From Agaricus subrufescens (Eukaryota > Basidiomycota > Agaricomycetes > Agaricales > Agaricaceae): a stretch of DNA of 64,000 bases. Shown here one piece after another: positions 34,514-46,100 of this stretch. The stretch spans positions 1,798,001 to 1,862,000 of the forward strand of contig CM057060.1 in assembly GCA_029945375.1 (NCBI GenBank), given 5' to 3'. The notes beneath the pieces are model-generated. The model searched no databases. It had not been told where the DNA came from and was given only the letters and a program-made list of their open reading frames with translations. Numbering within the stretch: the first letter of the stretch is position 1; every line of letters begins with the position of its first letter. Made by a program: the position numbers and the translations under genes.

Positions 34514-35862
34514 ATGGCTATTGCTTTGGACCTGCTTGTTGTTGGCTCAGGAGGAGGACCTGATGAGACCAACTTATCCGGGTGAGCTACTCTTTTTTTT
34601 TCTGAGCATTGACTGTATTCCTAATTACTTTTACACAGGTATCTTCTGAAGCCAGTCGATGCAGACTGGAAAGATGGTATCGTGGGCCTTGACGCAGGTG
34701 CGAGGGCAAGTGCATCTACCAACAAATCAAGGACTCAAAGTTTCACAGGTTCAGGGCAAGGCACCCTACGCCAGCTACTCAGACAGAATCCCCGGCTCTT
34801 AGATTGCGCTGGGTCGGATGACGATGGCTCGACTCAAGAAAGGCGACCGTACACGGCCAATGAAATATACTCCTTTGTCAGGTATTCGCCATCTCCTTTT
34901 CTTAGTCGTTATTTTACGCTGATCTTCCTTATCATAGGTCTTACCTCATCACGCACGCTCATTTGGATCATATAAATAGCCTGGTCATCTCTGCAGGTTC
35001 CCTACACGGTCAACGAAAGAGCATCTATGCTATGAAGCAAACTCTACAGGACATAGAACACGTTTTCGCTGATCGCATTTGGCCCAACCTTGCGTCTTGG
35101 GACGACCCCGACGAGGATTACAAGTTCCTGTATAAGATGTGTGTCCTTTCTCTTTCCTGCTCATTCTGCGCACCTGAAGATCGTAGCCTGGAATCAGACG
35201 GAAACTATCACCCTATCCATCCCGTCATCTCGGCTCGCAATTTCCCACTTAACCATGGGACATATGAGGGGAACCTCTACATGTCCTCAGCTTTCTCTGT
35301 TCGCCACAACCCCTCTTCTGTTGAGCTTCTCTTTTTCGGCGACGTGGAGCCGGATTCATTGGCTTCGGTTCCGCGCACAATTGACGTCTGGCGTGCAGCG
35401 GCGTCAAAGATCCCAGATAGGCTGAGAGCGATCTTTATTGAATGTTCTTGGCCGTCAGGGCGACCAGACGAGATGCTTTACGGACATCTGACTCCCGATC
35501 ATCTCGTAGCCGAGTTAGTTGCCCTCGCCAAGGAAGTTGTGAAATATCGCAAAAGAGTTGGTACGCCAACGACAAGTGGGGAGCGCCCTCGAAAACGTCA
35601 GAGATCTGGAACTATCGTTGAAGAAGATTTAGAGCATGCGTTGGATGGGTTGTCTGTCTACATCATGCACTGTAAGGATGATATGCTTGAGAGCGATGAT
35701 GCATCCACGACTCGGCATTTGATCAAGGATCAAGTCGAGAAACTTTTGGGAACTCATCAATTAGGTGTTCAGGTTGAATGTGTCGAACCTGGAATGCGTA
35801 TCAGTAAGTTGTGCCCGTTTGTTCGGCTCCACTTATTTACGCACAACCCAACAGGCATATGA
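34514..35862 (+). CDS. PDE1: Class II (low-affinity) 3',5'-cyclic AMP phosphodiesterase
   Basis: Hydrolyses cAMP to AMP and so lowers PKA activity. The start is the ATG at 34514 (MAIALDLLVVGSGGGP). Exons splice into the class II PDE domain, a metallo-beta-lactamase fold. ADWKDGIVGLDAGARAS and the signature SYLITHAHLDHINSLVISAG carry the HxHLDH metal ligands. They are followed by SVELLFFGDVEPDS (Asp ligand), RLRAIFIECSWPSGRPDEM and YGHLTPDHLVAELVAL (His ligand). A short Lys/Arg-rich insert (GERPRKRQRSG) lies late in the protein. The last intron leaves only a few residues before the TGA at 35860-35862. About four introns are present. It converges with striatin. Confidence 0.92.
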
Positions 35863-36215
35863 ACTGTTTCCCATTGTTTTCCCAGCGCCTCTGGGATATG
35901 ACTCTTTATAAATATATACCCTATTTCGAGGATATATATTTTGTACTTCTAGGATACCATTGTAGCATAACTTAGACCTACTGTAGCATGACATGATCGC
36001 TGAAGACTTTTAGAGACCCCTAGAATCCAGAGCAGAGACGTGATCCTGAAAGCAGTATTATTGCTACAATGGAAGCGTAGAATTAACATAACGTTCATGA
36101 GGGAGGAAAAAAGGTAAACAAGGATAACAACCATGATCAATGCAAAATAATTCCCGTCCCAAGTATGTAACAAGTCTATAAGCAAAAGGCCAACAAATTA
36201 CTTGCGCCTCGGTGC
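35863..36215. other. Intergenic between convergent genes
   Basis: About 350 bp of AT-richer 3' flanking sequence between the phosphodiesterase and striatin stops. I see no gene. Confidence 0.4.
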
Positions 36216-38944
36216 TTATGATGAAGCGTAGAGTTTAACAACACCATCAGCCCCAGCGCTGACCATGACTGGAAGAGATGGATGGAAATCCACGTCAAGA
36301 ACACCTTCGCGAGCCTTTTCTCGATGACTTGTAATTTCTTGAATACATGACCACGATCCAGCCATATCCCAAAATCGGACGGAGCAATCATGGCTGCCAG
36401 AGACCAATGTAAACCCGGACGCGTCGATTGAAATAGATGTAACACCATCCAGGTGCGCCAGCATCGAATGTGTACAGTGCCCTGAAGACGTATGTCAGTC
36501 GTAGTTGCCGAAGAGGAATTTGGTTCGAACCTGCAATAACATCGAAGATTTTGATGTACTTGTCTTCATGAGCTGTTACAAGGATAGGCATATTCGGATG
36601 CGAGGCGATACTGTTTATCTGTGTCGCGGGTGTACCGTCTTTGATGGCGGGGTCAACAAATTAAGACATCACTTTATCACTTTAATTAAGAAATTAACTT
36701 ACCAAAGGTTGTGTCGCTTGGGAGACGGATCATTTCTTTACCTGTCTCAATCTCGAAGATCTTCACGACTGCGTTCTGGTATGCTACAGCGACTCTTTTG
36801 AGGTCTGTTTTTAGAACTTCAACCGATGTCGCCCCCGGAACATCGATATCATCCTCCAAATCACTGTCGTTATCAAGGCCATTCCAGCGCCACGATAGTT
36901 TCAATGATCCACCACCAGATGGCCCGCTTACGTCCCAGACTTTCACTGCCCCCTCCGCCCCACAGCTAATCAGTGTACTCTCATCCTTGACTAAAGCCAG
37001 ATCCCATACTGCGTCTGTGTGGCCGATAAGCTCTCCGCGCACCCGCGTTTGATCATAGGGAGCATAAGTTGTATGAGATGGAGCAGGTAGCGCCCATACT
37101 CTGATAGAGGAATCTAGAGATGCTGAATACAACAATTGTTTTGAAGGGGAGTGGACCAGTCGCGTGATAGCTGCTGAGTGGCCACGTAGCGTAAGCTGAG
37201 GTTCAACTTCGGTTGTTGGTCGGCCACTACAGGGTTCCGAGTAAACGGAAAGAACAAAGCTTGCTGAAGGGGTACGCACGAAGTCGATGCAAGATTGGAA
37301 ACTTCCATCCGCCATATTTTCACTGTGCAATCGTCACCTCCTGTTGCCAAACATAATTCACTGGGATGGAATGACACTGCCCTGACGGCATCCAGATGAC
37401 TGCCACAATATATCATCAGCATAATATGGGGTGAAATTATGTGCACTTACTTTCGGAGCGTCCGTTTAGCTTTCCAAACCTTGGCATCATCTCCCTCTGC
37501 TACAATAGAAGATTCTTCCTCTTCTATATCCGCTTCTGACTCCTTGAAGTCCTCATCATCGTCACGCCGTAGTTCCCAAGCATGTACACCTGTTTGGTTC
37601 TCTTTCGCCAGTCGCGCTTGTTCTGACTGCTCGCGAGACTGCTTTAACTTTTCCTTCCACTCGCCATCTTCGTCCGGACGATATATGGCAGTGATTTGTC
37701 TGCTATCCGTGTCCGTTTCTCCCTCCTTGTCACTGGGAGCATTTGGAGAAGTCGCCCTTTGGATAGAACCTGTCGAAGCGGTAGGCGCCAGGGACTGATT
37801 CCCCGAGGCCGAAGGGTTGTTGCGATCCAAAAGAGGAATCTGAGGTCCGGATGTCGCTGGCGTAGGAGAAGAACCAGACATTGAATTGATACCATTCAAC
37901 AATGGAAACTCTTTTCCTCCCTCAGGCAGAACTTTACGGGGTCTCCCGTTATACGGTAGTTGATCGAAGGAAGGGACATTAGGAAGCGAAAGGGGTATCG
38001 AGCTGTTAAGTAGCGGTCGGTTGGGTAACGGATTCATAGCTTGGGGAGAAGTTAGGTAGGAGATTTCCTGAAGGCATCTGAACGGAACAATTATTAACAC
38101 CCAGAGAAGACGCGAAGAAGAGCGTACTGTTTGAGGTAGTCACGACTACGAGCCCTGCTCTTTGGATCTCGCCCTAGAGGAGCTTTGCCGACACCGACTA
38201 TAGTAGGAGCATCGTATATTCAGCGGAAAACGAGATGATGGCATGGGCCTACCTCCAGTACCTAAAACAAGGCCACCATTCGATAGTCGACTTTCGGGGA
38301 GGGGAGAGTCTTTGGGCTAGTTGAAGAGCGAGAGTGGGTGGAGTGGACGATAGACGCACCTTCGCTTCGAGGAGAACTAGCGCCGCTTTCCTCTTTGTGG
38401 CTCCCGTCATCCTTAGAGCCGGTCGAAGAACCATGTGCTTGGATGGTCGCAAGTTTCGAGGGAGGGACGGACTGAGACGAAGTTTGGTTGAGTTGTTTTG
38501 AGCTGGGATGCCCACGTCAGGAAAAAAGTAGGGAGTGAAGAAGGGGTAGAGGTACCGTTCCATACGCAGAACAAACTCGAGCATCTTGATTCGGCGCATG
38601 AGGTCGAGTTTGACATTATCGAACGATCGCTTCTCCCCTTCTAGCAGGGCGATCCGAGCCTAGAAGGTTTCTGCAATTGAGAGGCGCGACGACATGGTGG
38701 GAAGCATGGGACGGACCCGCATTTCAGCTCTCTCGATCTCCCACTCGTTTCGGTCGCGTTCATAGCGTCTCCACTCCGACTGCAGAAAATGCAGGACACC
38801 AGAAAGCGTGACGTCCTGGCCGTTTTGAGGAGGGGGAGGGGGGATGGAGTTGGGGGGATTTTGGTGTTGCTGGGGCTGCTGCTGCTGCTGCGGGCCTTGT
38901 TGCTGCTGGGTATTAGGCGGCAGCCCTTGCAATGAGCCCAGCAT
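36216..38944 (-). CDS. Striatin (STRIPAK complex scaffold)
   Basis: WD40 scaffold of the STRIPAK phosphatase-kinase complex (PRO11/Far8 type), needed for hyphal fusion and fruiting in other fungi. The start is the ATG at 38944 ([12 protein letters not shown]), followed by a CAG-rich Gln tract. The striatin N-terminal domain is clear: [49 protein letters not shown] and [16 protein letters not shown] (the coiled coil). A disordered linker follows. The C-terminal propeller has [79 protein letters not shown] and [20 protein letters not shown]. It ends VVKLYASS at 36216. Some exons are short. Confidence 0.93.
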
Positions 38945-39094
38945 GGAGGTTTTAGGTGTACAAGAAGAGAATGGGAGTGGATTCAGACGGGCAACGCTAC
39001 GGTACACAAACACGACCAAACCTCCCACCACCGCTATTTCTTCCCGCTCCTGCACCCCCGTCAGTTCGCGGAAAGAACAATCAGAACAGGCTGC

Positions 39095-39437
39095 TCACTT
39101 CTTGATCCCGCCCCCGCCCATCGGGCCCCCTGTGAAAGTCGCCGTGAGCATTGCGCGCCGCGGGTGCCGTCCGCGCGCCCCTACCTTTGAGTGCTGCAGA
39201 TCCATCAGCATGAATACAGTTCTCGTTGTTGGAATCACACATACCTCTGTCCCGCGCCGCCTTCAGGGCTTCCTCTTCGGCCTTCTTTTTCTTCTTAAAC
39301 TCAGCGTCGTCTTCGGTGTCTTCCTTCTTTTCCTTCTTAGCTGCCTATCCGATGCGCGGTTAGCACAGCGCACACACCCCCTCCTCAACCCCTCATACCT
39401 TCAACGGCTTCAGCTTCCCGCCCTGTCGACTCGACAT
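39095..39437 (-). CDS. TMA7: Translation machinery-associated protein 7 (TMA7), with a 9-nt microexon
   Basis: Ribosome-associated basic protein of about 60 residues, too broken by introns to show as a long ORF. The start is the ATG at 39437: MSSRQGGKLKPLK is nearly identical to yeast TMA7. Exon 2 is a Lys/Glu-rich helix (AAKKEKKEDTEDDAEFKKKK). A 9-nt exon, CACTCAAAG (39185-39193), lies between a 51-nt and a 55-nt intron, both with GT-AG ends and branch-like CTGAT/CTCAC. The last exon gives GGPMGGGGIKK and stops at 39095-39097. Skipping the microexon keeps the frame and removes only Ala-Leu-Lys. It is divergent from the S9-like hydrolase gene, 134 bp apart. Confidence 0.85.
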
Positions 39438-39571
39438 GATATCTTATGAAGAAGAGAGATCGAGGCCTGTTAAACTAATCGGGTCTTTATTTGTCCCCGA
39501 TGCCTCTGATCAACAACACAGCCACTTCCTCCCATTCGTTCGCTGTCCTGAGTTTATTGTGCCGTTCCTAG

Positions 39572-42500
39572 ATGCCAGCCGAACGCCAATGCGAACAACA
39601 ATGGAATCTGACCCTTCTAAAGGATTGGGACGTTCTTGGCCCCTTTCCCCTTCATGCGCGCGAACAACATTTCTTATCGCCATCATTCCCAATCGATCGT
39701 AAGCTCTATCACTTTTCCTGATCTTTTACTTCCTGCACAATCATCTAAAGTTCAGGAATCCATTGATTATGAGAGAACATGGCCTTCCTCTTATGCGGAC
39801 TATGCCTGTGTCGGCTGGTCTCAAACAAAGATATCAGATGAGGGTGTTCTAGAAGTCTCCTTCCCTCAAACCAGGTATCTTATCTCTCCAGTATATATAT
39901 CCATATCCAGCAATCTGATATTATAGATGGAAGAATCTTCGCCGAACCGAAGGTTGGGCGGCACTCCAGCATCATGCACTCCTTCGGGGGACGCTTCTTG
40001 TAACTCCACCTGCCAAAGCACTGCCAGGTTCTACGCCCCCTAGAATTCTCATCCAGCTTAAGCAAGGATCATACTTTAGTATCTTACCTGCCGAGCGATC
40101 TGCAACGGTGCCAGAGTGGTATGCGGGTAACATATATGACTTGGATCGCACTGTCCCGCGTATGGTCGACTTGCCTGTGCCTCCCGATCCCACGTCCACG
40201 AGCAAATATGATATCTTTATCAGCGCGGATTACGAGGTAACCAGCTAGCTGACCATGCTTCAAACTTGCCAAGCCATCATCACAGATCAGGCTCTTTGGA
40301 GACCCCCATAACAACAACACAGAAGTACCTACGCAAGTGATTACCCTATCTGTAGAGCTGGAATGTTCCCCGGAATCGATACAGCATGAGCCATCACAAG
40401 ACGTTGTATGCGACTTTATTGACGGTTACGCATTTGGTGAGGCACTCGGTATTGGGCTCAGGAACAGTCGAAGGGACTGGATAACTATCACCCATGCCGA
40501 GTCCAGAACGCCGGTATGCATATAGTTATCTGGTAAAAATCCTCATGAAACAATTAATGCTCCTACAGGGAATGAATGTCCATCTACAACAAGTGGTCCA
40601 GCTTGCTCCGACGCAGCTGCGAATTGCACCCCTTGTAATATCACAAGAACGACCGGTTCGCGACGCTACACTCGAGATTGTGATCACACAACTCAGCAAG
40701 TCAGGCGAAGAACAAAGTGTACATATATCTCTTGCAACTACACAACGAACGGCGTGTGATCATCAGACTATCCTGGCCACCTATCTTTCTGGCGACGCGA
40801 CACCTATCCAATTTTTGGCTATATCACCTGCAAGTCAGAAAAAAGTAGCGTATCCACCTATCTTGGCACTGCGTAAGTTGACCGCTTGTAATATGTTAAT
40901 GACAAGATCTGACTTTTTTTAGATGGCGCCGGTGTGGATATAATTACTCAAGCATCCTGGCCTGAGTCAATACCCGAAAGTGACACTAGCTGGGCCATTC
41001 TGCCAAGTGGTCGGACCTCCTGGGTGAGTGAGGGTTGACTGATGTTAATCGGGATCTATCAATCATCGAGGTATCTCAGGGTTTGGATTGGCACGGCCCG
41101 AGCGCTCGAGATGCTTGGGATTCAGTCGACGCCCTACCAGGCATTCTGAGGAAATTTTCGATGTGGAAGGACACATCTTACGAGGTTGGGACGTCCGTCA
41201 TTCTTATAGGCCATTCCAATGGAGGGCAAGGGGCCTGGTGGCTTAGTGGTCGTTACCCGGACAGAATACTCGCTCTCGTGCCTGCTGCTGGGTATATAAA
41301 ATCACAAGCCTACGTACCATTGACGATGTCCAGGTGAGAACATGTTTTATGATCATTTCATATTGTTGGTCCGCTAAACAAAATGCTTCTATATGACCGT
41401 GCTTGAATTGTAAAAGATCTGCGCATTTCATAGATCCGTCATTACGTGCTGTGTTAGAATCGTCACTGACACCAGATGACAATGATTTGTTCCTATCAAA
41501 TATAAGCCACAAACCAGTGCTTGTTATCCATGGGTTTGTTTGGTTTAATGCTGACCGGAATTAGAACTAATACTATCTATTTTACAGGGGTGACGATGAA
41601 AATGTCCCCACCTGGCATGGTAGAGAGCTCTTCAGCACCCTGAAGACATGGTCACTGCTCCATGGTGATGATACGAACATAACGTATGTATTTTCAGCCA
41701 CTGTCAGGAGTTCACTGAGTCAATTTACAGGCTCAGCATGAAAGAAGACCCAGAACAGCGTCACTGGTATTCAACAGTCTTTGACAATCGCCAAGTCATC
41801 ACGTTTATCCGAGAAATGCTCGCACAACATGGATCTACTCAAAGTACAAAGGTTCCCAAGCCTTTTACTCTGACTGTTTTTAGGCCAGAGGAAAGCGGAT
41901 CCCTGGAAGGTTGGAAGATAGAGGAAGTGAGTTGTCCTGGAAGGTAAGTTAAGTGTACTACATCGGTAAAGGTGATGAGATAAATCACACTTTGAAGGCT
42001 GGCAAGGATCAAAGTGGTCCCTTCAAACCCAGATGGTACCTATGGGGTGCAAACTATCAACGTCAAGAAATTCTCCGTGGCCCAAGTTCAAACGGCCTGT
42101 ACCTTTTTGATTGATGGGAGTAAGGTTGAAGTAGATGCAATGAATCCTGGATCGGGTCTCCAGTTTGAGCGAGATAACTCGCGCAAATGGAAAGTATGTG
42201 GGCCCCTTGTTTTCACGCGACCTTCGCATTAACATATCCTAGCTATTGACGATGAGAACAATTTCTCCGGTGTCACCTCCTACACGTCTCCAGGCCTTCC
42301 TTACTACAAGAAGCCCAATCACTTTCATACCACTCTCCGCCGGGTCAGTTCAGCAGCAAGGTCATCGACTTTCTCTTGCCACCAGATTGGCGCATGACCT
42401 GCACATCTACCATCGCCTAGACGCCTGCATCTATCCTAATTACGAAGTAATCAATTCACACAATGCCGATCATTGGCCGAAGGGTAATATTGTCTTGATT

Positions 42501-42938
42501 GGTAGTCTAGACGACTCAGCCATTCAGGGTATACTGGAACGGAATAAACTGCCACTATCCATGAGGGACGGCCAATTGACACTCAATGGTCAATTCATTA
42601 ACGTTCATCCTGATACCGGTAACTGAATCATCATCTATCACTTATATTCAGAATCGTTGATTGTCTCTTATAGGTATCATTCTACTGCACCCACACCCAA
42701 CCGTTCCTGATGCATTGATGATGCTGATGATTGGCAAGAATGTTGCCGCTTTCGAGAGAATCGGCCGTTTGTTTCCAATTAGGACAGGGATTACCGCACC
42801 CTCATGGGTCATGGTTGGCCCCTCAGCTGATGCATTAGGAGCTGCTGGAGTCACAGGAGCTGGGTAAGTCATTAGCCCATTGTTTTGGTTGGCAATACTC
42901 ATCATAGTTGTAGTGTTTGGGGACATAGTTGGAAGTGA
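39572..42938 (+). CDS. Prolyl-oligopeptidase (S9)-like alpha/beta hydrolase
   Basis: A large serine hydrolase found in basidiomycetes. The start is the ATG at 39572 (MPAERQCEQQWNLTLL). The N-terminal half has WDVLGPFPLHAREQH, YADYACVGWSQTKISDEG and SILPAERSATVPEWYAG and is probably a beta-rich accessory domain. The hydrolase core follows: ILALHGAGVD (oxyanion loop), WHGPSARDAWDSVDALPGIL, VILIGHSNGGQGAWWLSGRY (GHSNGG nucleophile Ser), KPVLVIHGGDDENVPTWHGR (acid residue) and EQRHWYSTVFDN (candidate catalytic His). The C-terminal part has WPKGNIVLIGSLDDSAIQ and IRTGITAPSWVMVGPSA, ending VWGHSWK. It has no signal peptide or membrane anchor, so it is probably cytosolic. About a dozen introns. The substrate, ester or peptide, is unknown. 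Confidence 0.8.
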
Positions 42939-43169
42939 AACGAAACTTTTTCATGGACCGAATACCTCTGAAACATGGTGCAATTACACGTCAAATATTG
43001 ATTGTCATACATGTTGTTACAATACAGTATGCTGTGTGAAAAAAACCCGGTTAGGAACATGACAGATATGTGCGAAGAGATAGCAATTATAACGACAAAG
43101 AAAATCTACTGCTGGGATATTGACTCGGCAACCTGAAGCATCTTGTGTCACGGCTAGTGTGGCAAGAGT

Positions 43170-46100
43170 TCATGATAAGTTATGACGCACGCTTTCGAGC
43201 AATACAGTCACTTCAGGAGCGATGCGGACGAATTCTTTAGTCCAGAATTCGTATTTCGGGTTGCGTAGCAACTCGATGAATGTGACTAGAGCTCCCCAAG
43301 GGTGTGGCCGGTGAACGATGAAGCGCTCAAGGAGGACTTTGGTCATGATCTCTCGGAAACGATCATCCCTAACCTCCAAGAACAAGTAGAGCATAAGTGA
43401 ACTGAACCAATGGGTATGAGCATTAGGGTAACGCAAGTGTAAAGCCATCGAGCTCAGGAGGCAATGTTTTCCTAAAAAGGCAAAATGAGTATGACAGTCA
43501 AAAACAGTCAGTTAATCAAGCTCTGCGTACCTTCATCATCAAGGTGTGTTACCAGATACTGTAAAGCAACAACTCCGGGGTCGCTCGCAACAAAGAGGGA
43601 GGATCCACTTCTGGCTTTCGCTTGGGCGACAGACGAAACGCCGATGAACATCACAAGTGAGTTGATCAGTGAGAGGTTATATACTTCAGTGGCATCCTCG
43701 GATCCCTGTGATTTGAGTCGATCCTTGAGGGATGGAAGGAATGAAGGCGAGCCGCGTCCAAGCATGTATTGCTCCAGGTAGCTTCTCAACTCACCACCCT
43801 TGAGACCAGAGCTAAAGTCGGAAAGGATTGGGGGAATTGGGCCCATTTCTGGAATAGAGTCGAATTTTTGGTTGCGGAGATTGGGATCGGGAAGGGGGAT
43901 AGCAGGGGGGAAAGCGCTGAGAATGACGTTTCGTAACTGGATGCAGCGTTGGGGGATGACGTCGCACAAAGTAAAGTAGTATTCACTAAGGAAATCGGGG
44001 AAGTCGTGAAGGAGAACCAGAAGGAGTCGAAGGCTGCCGCGATAGAGGTCCTTAGCAGCATTTTGAAGGTCGGCGTCTTTCAGGAATGGAGCAAGGAATT
44101 TGAAAAGGGAAACGAGAAGTTTGTGGAAAGCAGACCAGCCCTAGCTTCTGATTAGCACCAAACAGAGATTTAGCCGTCGATCGCTTACCTCTCGATTTTC
44201 AGACATCAATAGCTTAGGCATGAAAAGCCTGTGGGAGACAAGACACATCCAAGAGAAAGCAAACCCAGGGAAGTAAGTGGGTTGAAGAGAGCTGTATGTA
44301 TCGCTGATAGCGATCAACAGATGGAAGTAGACAGGTCCGAGATGGTTCTCAATAGAGTGGAGGTCATTGACAAGGCTAGAAAAGAACCTGAAGAAAGGCT
44401 TCTGTTGGAATGCAGCTCCCTGCTCCTCGTGCAGATTCGCCAATACGAGGACAAAGATAGACAAAATCTTCGTCAAATAGTGGACCTTGGCTTGGTCATT
44501 GTTAACTCCCGAGGCGTCGCCGTGGTATTTGATAATGTATACAATGAGCCTCGACATGGCGTCCAGCGCTTGGAAGGCGTAGGCAAAATCGTTTGAAGCA
44601 ACGCATTTGACATAGCTATTGACGCTAGCCTCTGCACAGACTCTGAAGAAAAGGGACGACATGTCTTCGACTTTGAGAATCCCTTGCTTCGTGAGTTGCG
44701 TAATGAACGGCACAAAACTTTTTTCTGGTGAATGAGACCGCTGGAAAATGTGGACCCATTGTTGGAACCAGATGTAAAGCTTTTCGCGTAATTGTTCGGT
44801 CTCGGTACTCGCAGAAGGCTGTCGAGGAATGACGTCCGCCGTAGCAGGAGTGCGTCGTACACCACGGAGATCATCCAGCAGACGATTCACGCTATGTGCA
44901 TATGAGTAAGTCTCATTGCAACGTCGTGTTTGTTTTACTTACTCTTCATTTGCTTTTCCGGCCTTAGATACCTGGTCGAGAACATCAATGGTATAAGGGA
45001 ACTGATGCTGGCTGGCCACGGGCGGATCGGCGGTGAGACATTCGCGAATCAAACCAGCAGCATAAGTAAGGAGATTGGGTCGAAGGTCGGTAGATAAGGA
45101 CTTCGCAAGCTCTTCATCGGTGATACTGATATTGACGAGTTGACTCTTTAACAGAGCAACAGTGACCGGCACAACGTATTTACGCTATGACAACATTAGA
45201 TTCAATAAAGCTGTAACTGTTGTCAAAGAACGCACCTCATCATTAGCATACATGAACCATTCGATGGCCTCCTTCGCTACTTCTTCGAACGAATGACATA
45301 GCTGTTCCAAAAGAGCAACGTAAACTTCTCGCCCGAGTTGTGATGGTGTATTGTACAACTTCTTGACAATTGCTTGAGACATAACGAGAGGTGTGTGTGG
45401 GCGATCTGACGCCTCAACCGCGAGGTATAGAATCTGGCGAACCAAGTGGCGAACGTCGTGGCTTAGAGGTAGAGCACTCAAACTTTGAATAGGAAGTTGT
45501 ATCATAATGGCCTCGAGATCACGAGTCAAAACCTGGAACCGGTCCATAATTTCCCGATGGCTATGTACGTTCTCCTCAGAAACATCTTGTTCAAGGTTGG
45601 GGGACTGATTGCCATAAGGATACGAGTTGGTTGAGCTGGGTCTGCTGACATTTGGCCGGAGTTGAGCAGCTGCGAACAATATTAATAGCATATAAGAAAA
45701 AAAGGTATGTCACACACCAAAGTCCTCGTAAACAGCAGCTTGAATGCTCTGGACTCCACCAGATTTTATACGGAGAGGCTCAGGAAGTCCAGCAGCAAAA
45801 CTAGAATGGGACGTATTAGGATCATAATAAGGACCTGGGTTGCGAAGTTCCCGGTGTCGTCTTCGACTCTCAATTGAAGCGGCAAAATTATCTTCAACAT
45901 CTGCAACCGCTCTTTCCATCGCTACTTTCTCTATAGCCGCGCAAGCAATCTCCAAGTTATCCCGTATAAGCACCTGGATGACTTGCTCTGGCACCAATTG
46001 CTATACACGTATTCAGGACAAACAAAAGAGTCACAGAAACGAAACACGCATACCTCAGTAAAACCTTGATTGTTCAGGAAGTGGCGAAGTTGAGTGGTGA

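Noticed and set aside
36520..36535. GGTTCGAACC, resembling a tRNA B box
   Set aside because: It lies in a striatin intron. No A box or acceptor stem can be folded around it.
38844..39449. 201-codon plus-strand frame with a Cys-rich N-terminus
   Set aside because: It is antisense to the striatin Gln tract and to TMA7. The Cys-rich part is the reverse of CAG repeats.
39927..40415. Long frames antisense to the S9-like hydrolase and similar frames antisense to EDC4 (9927-10415, +)
   Set aside because: They are shadows of GC-biased codons in the real genes. No domain or splice structure supports them.
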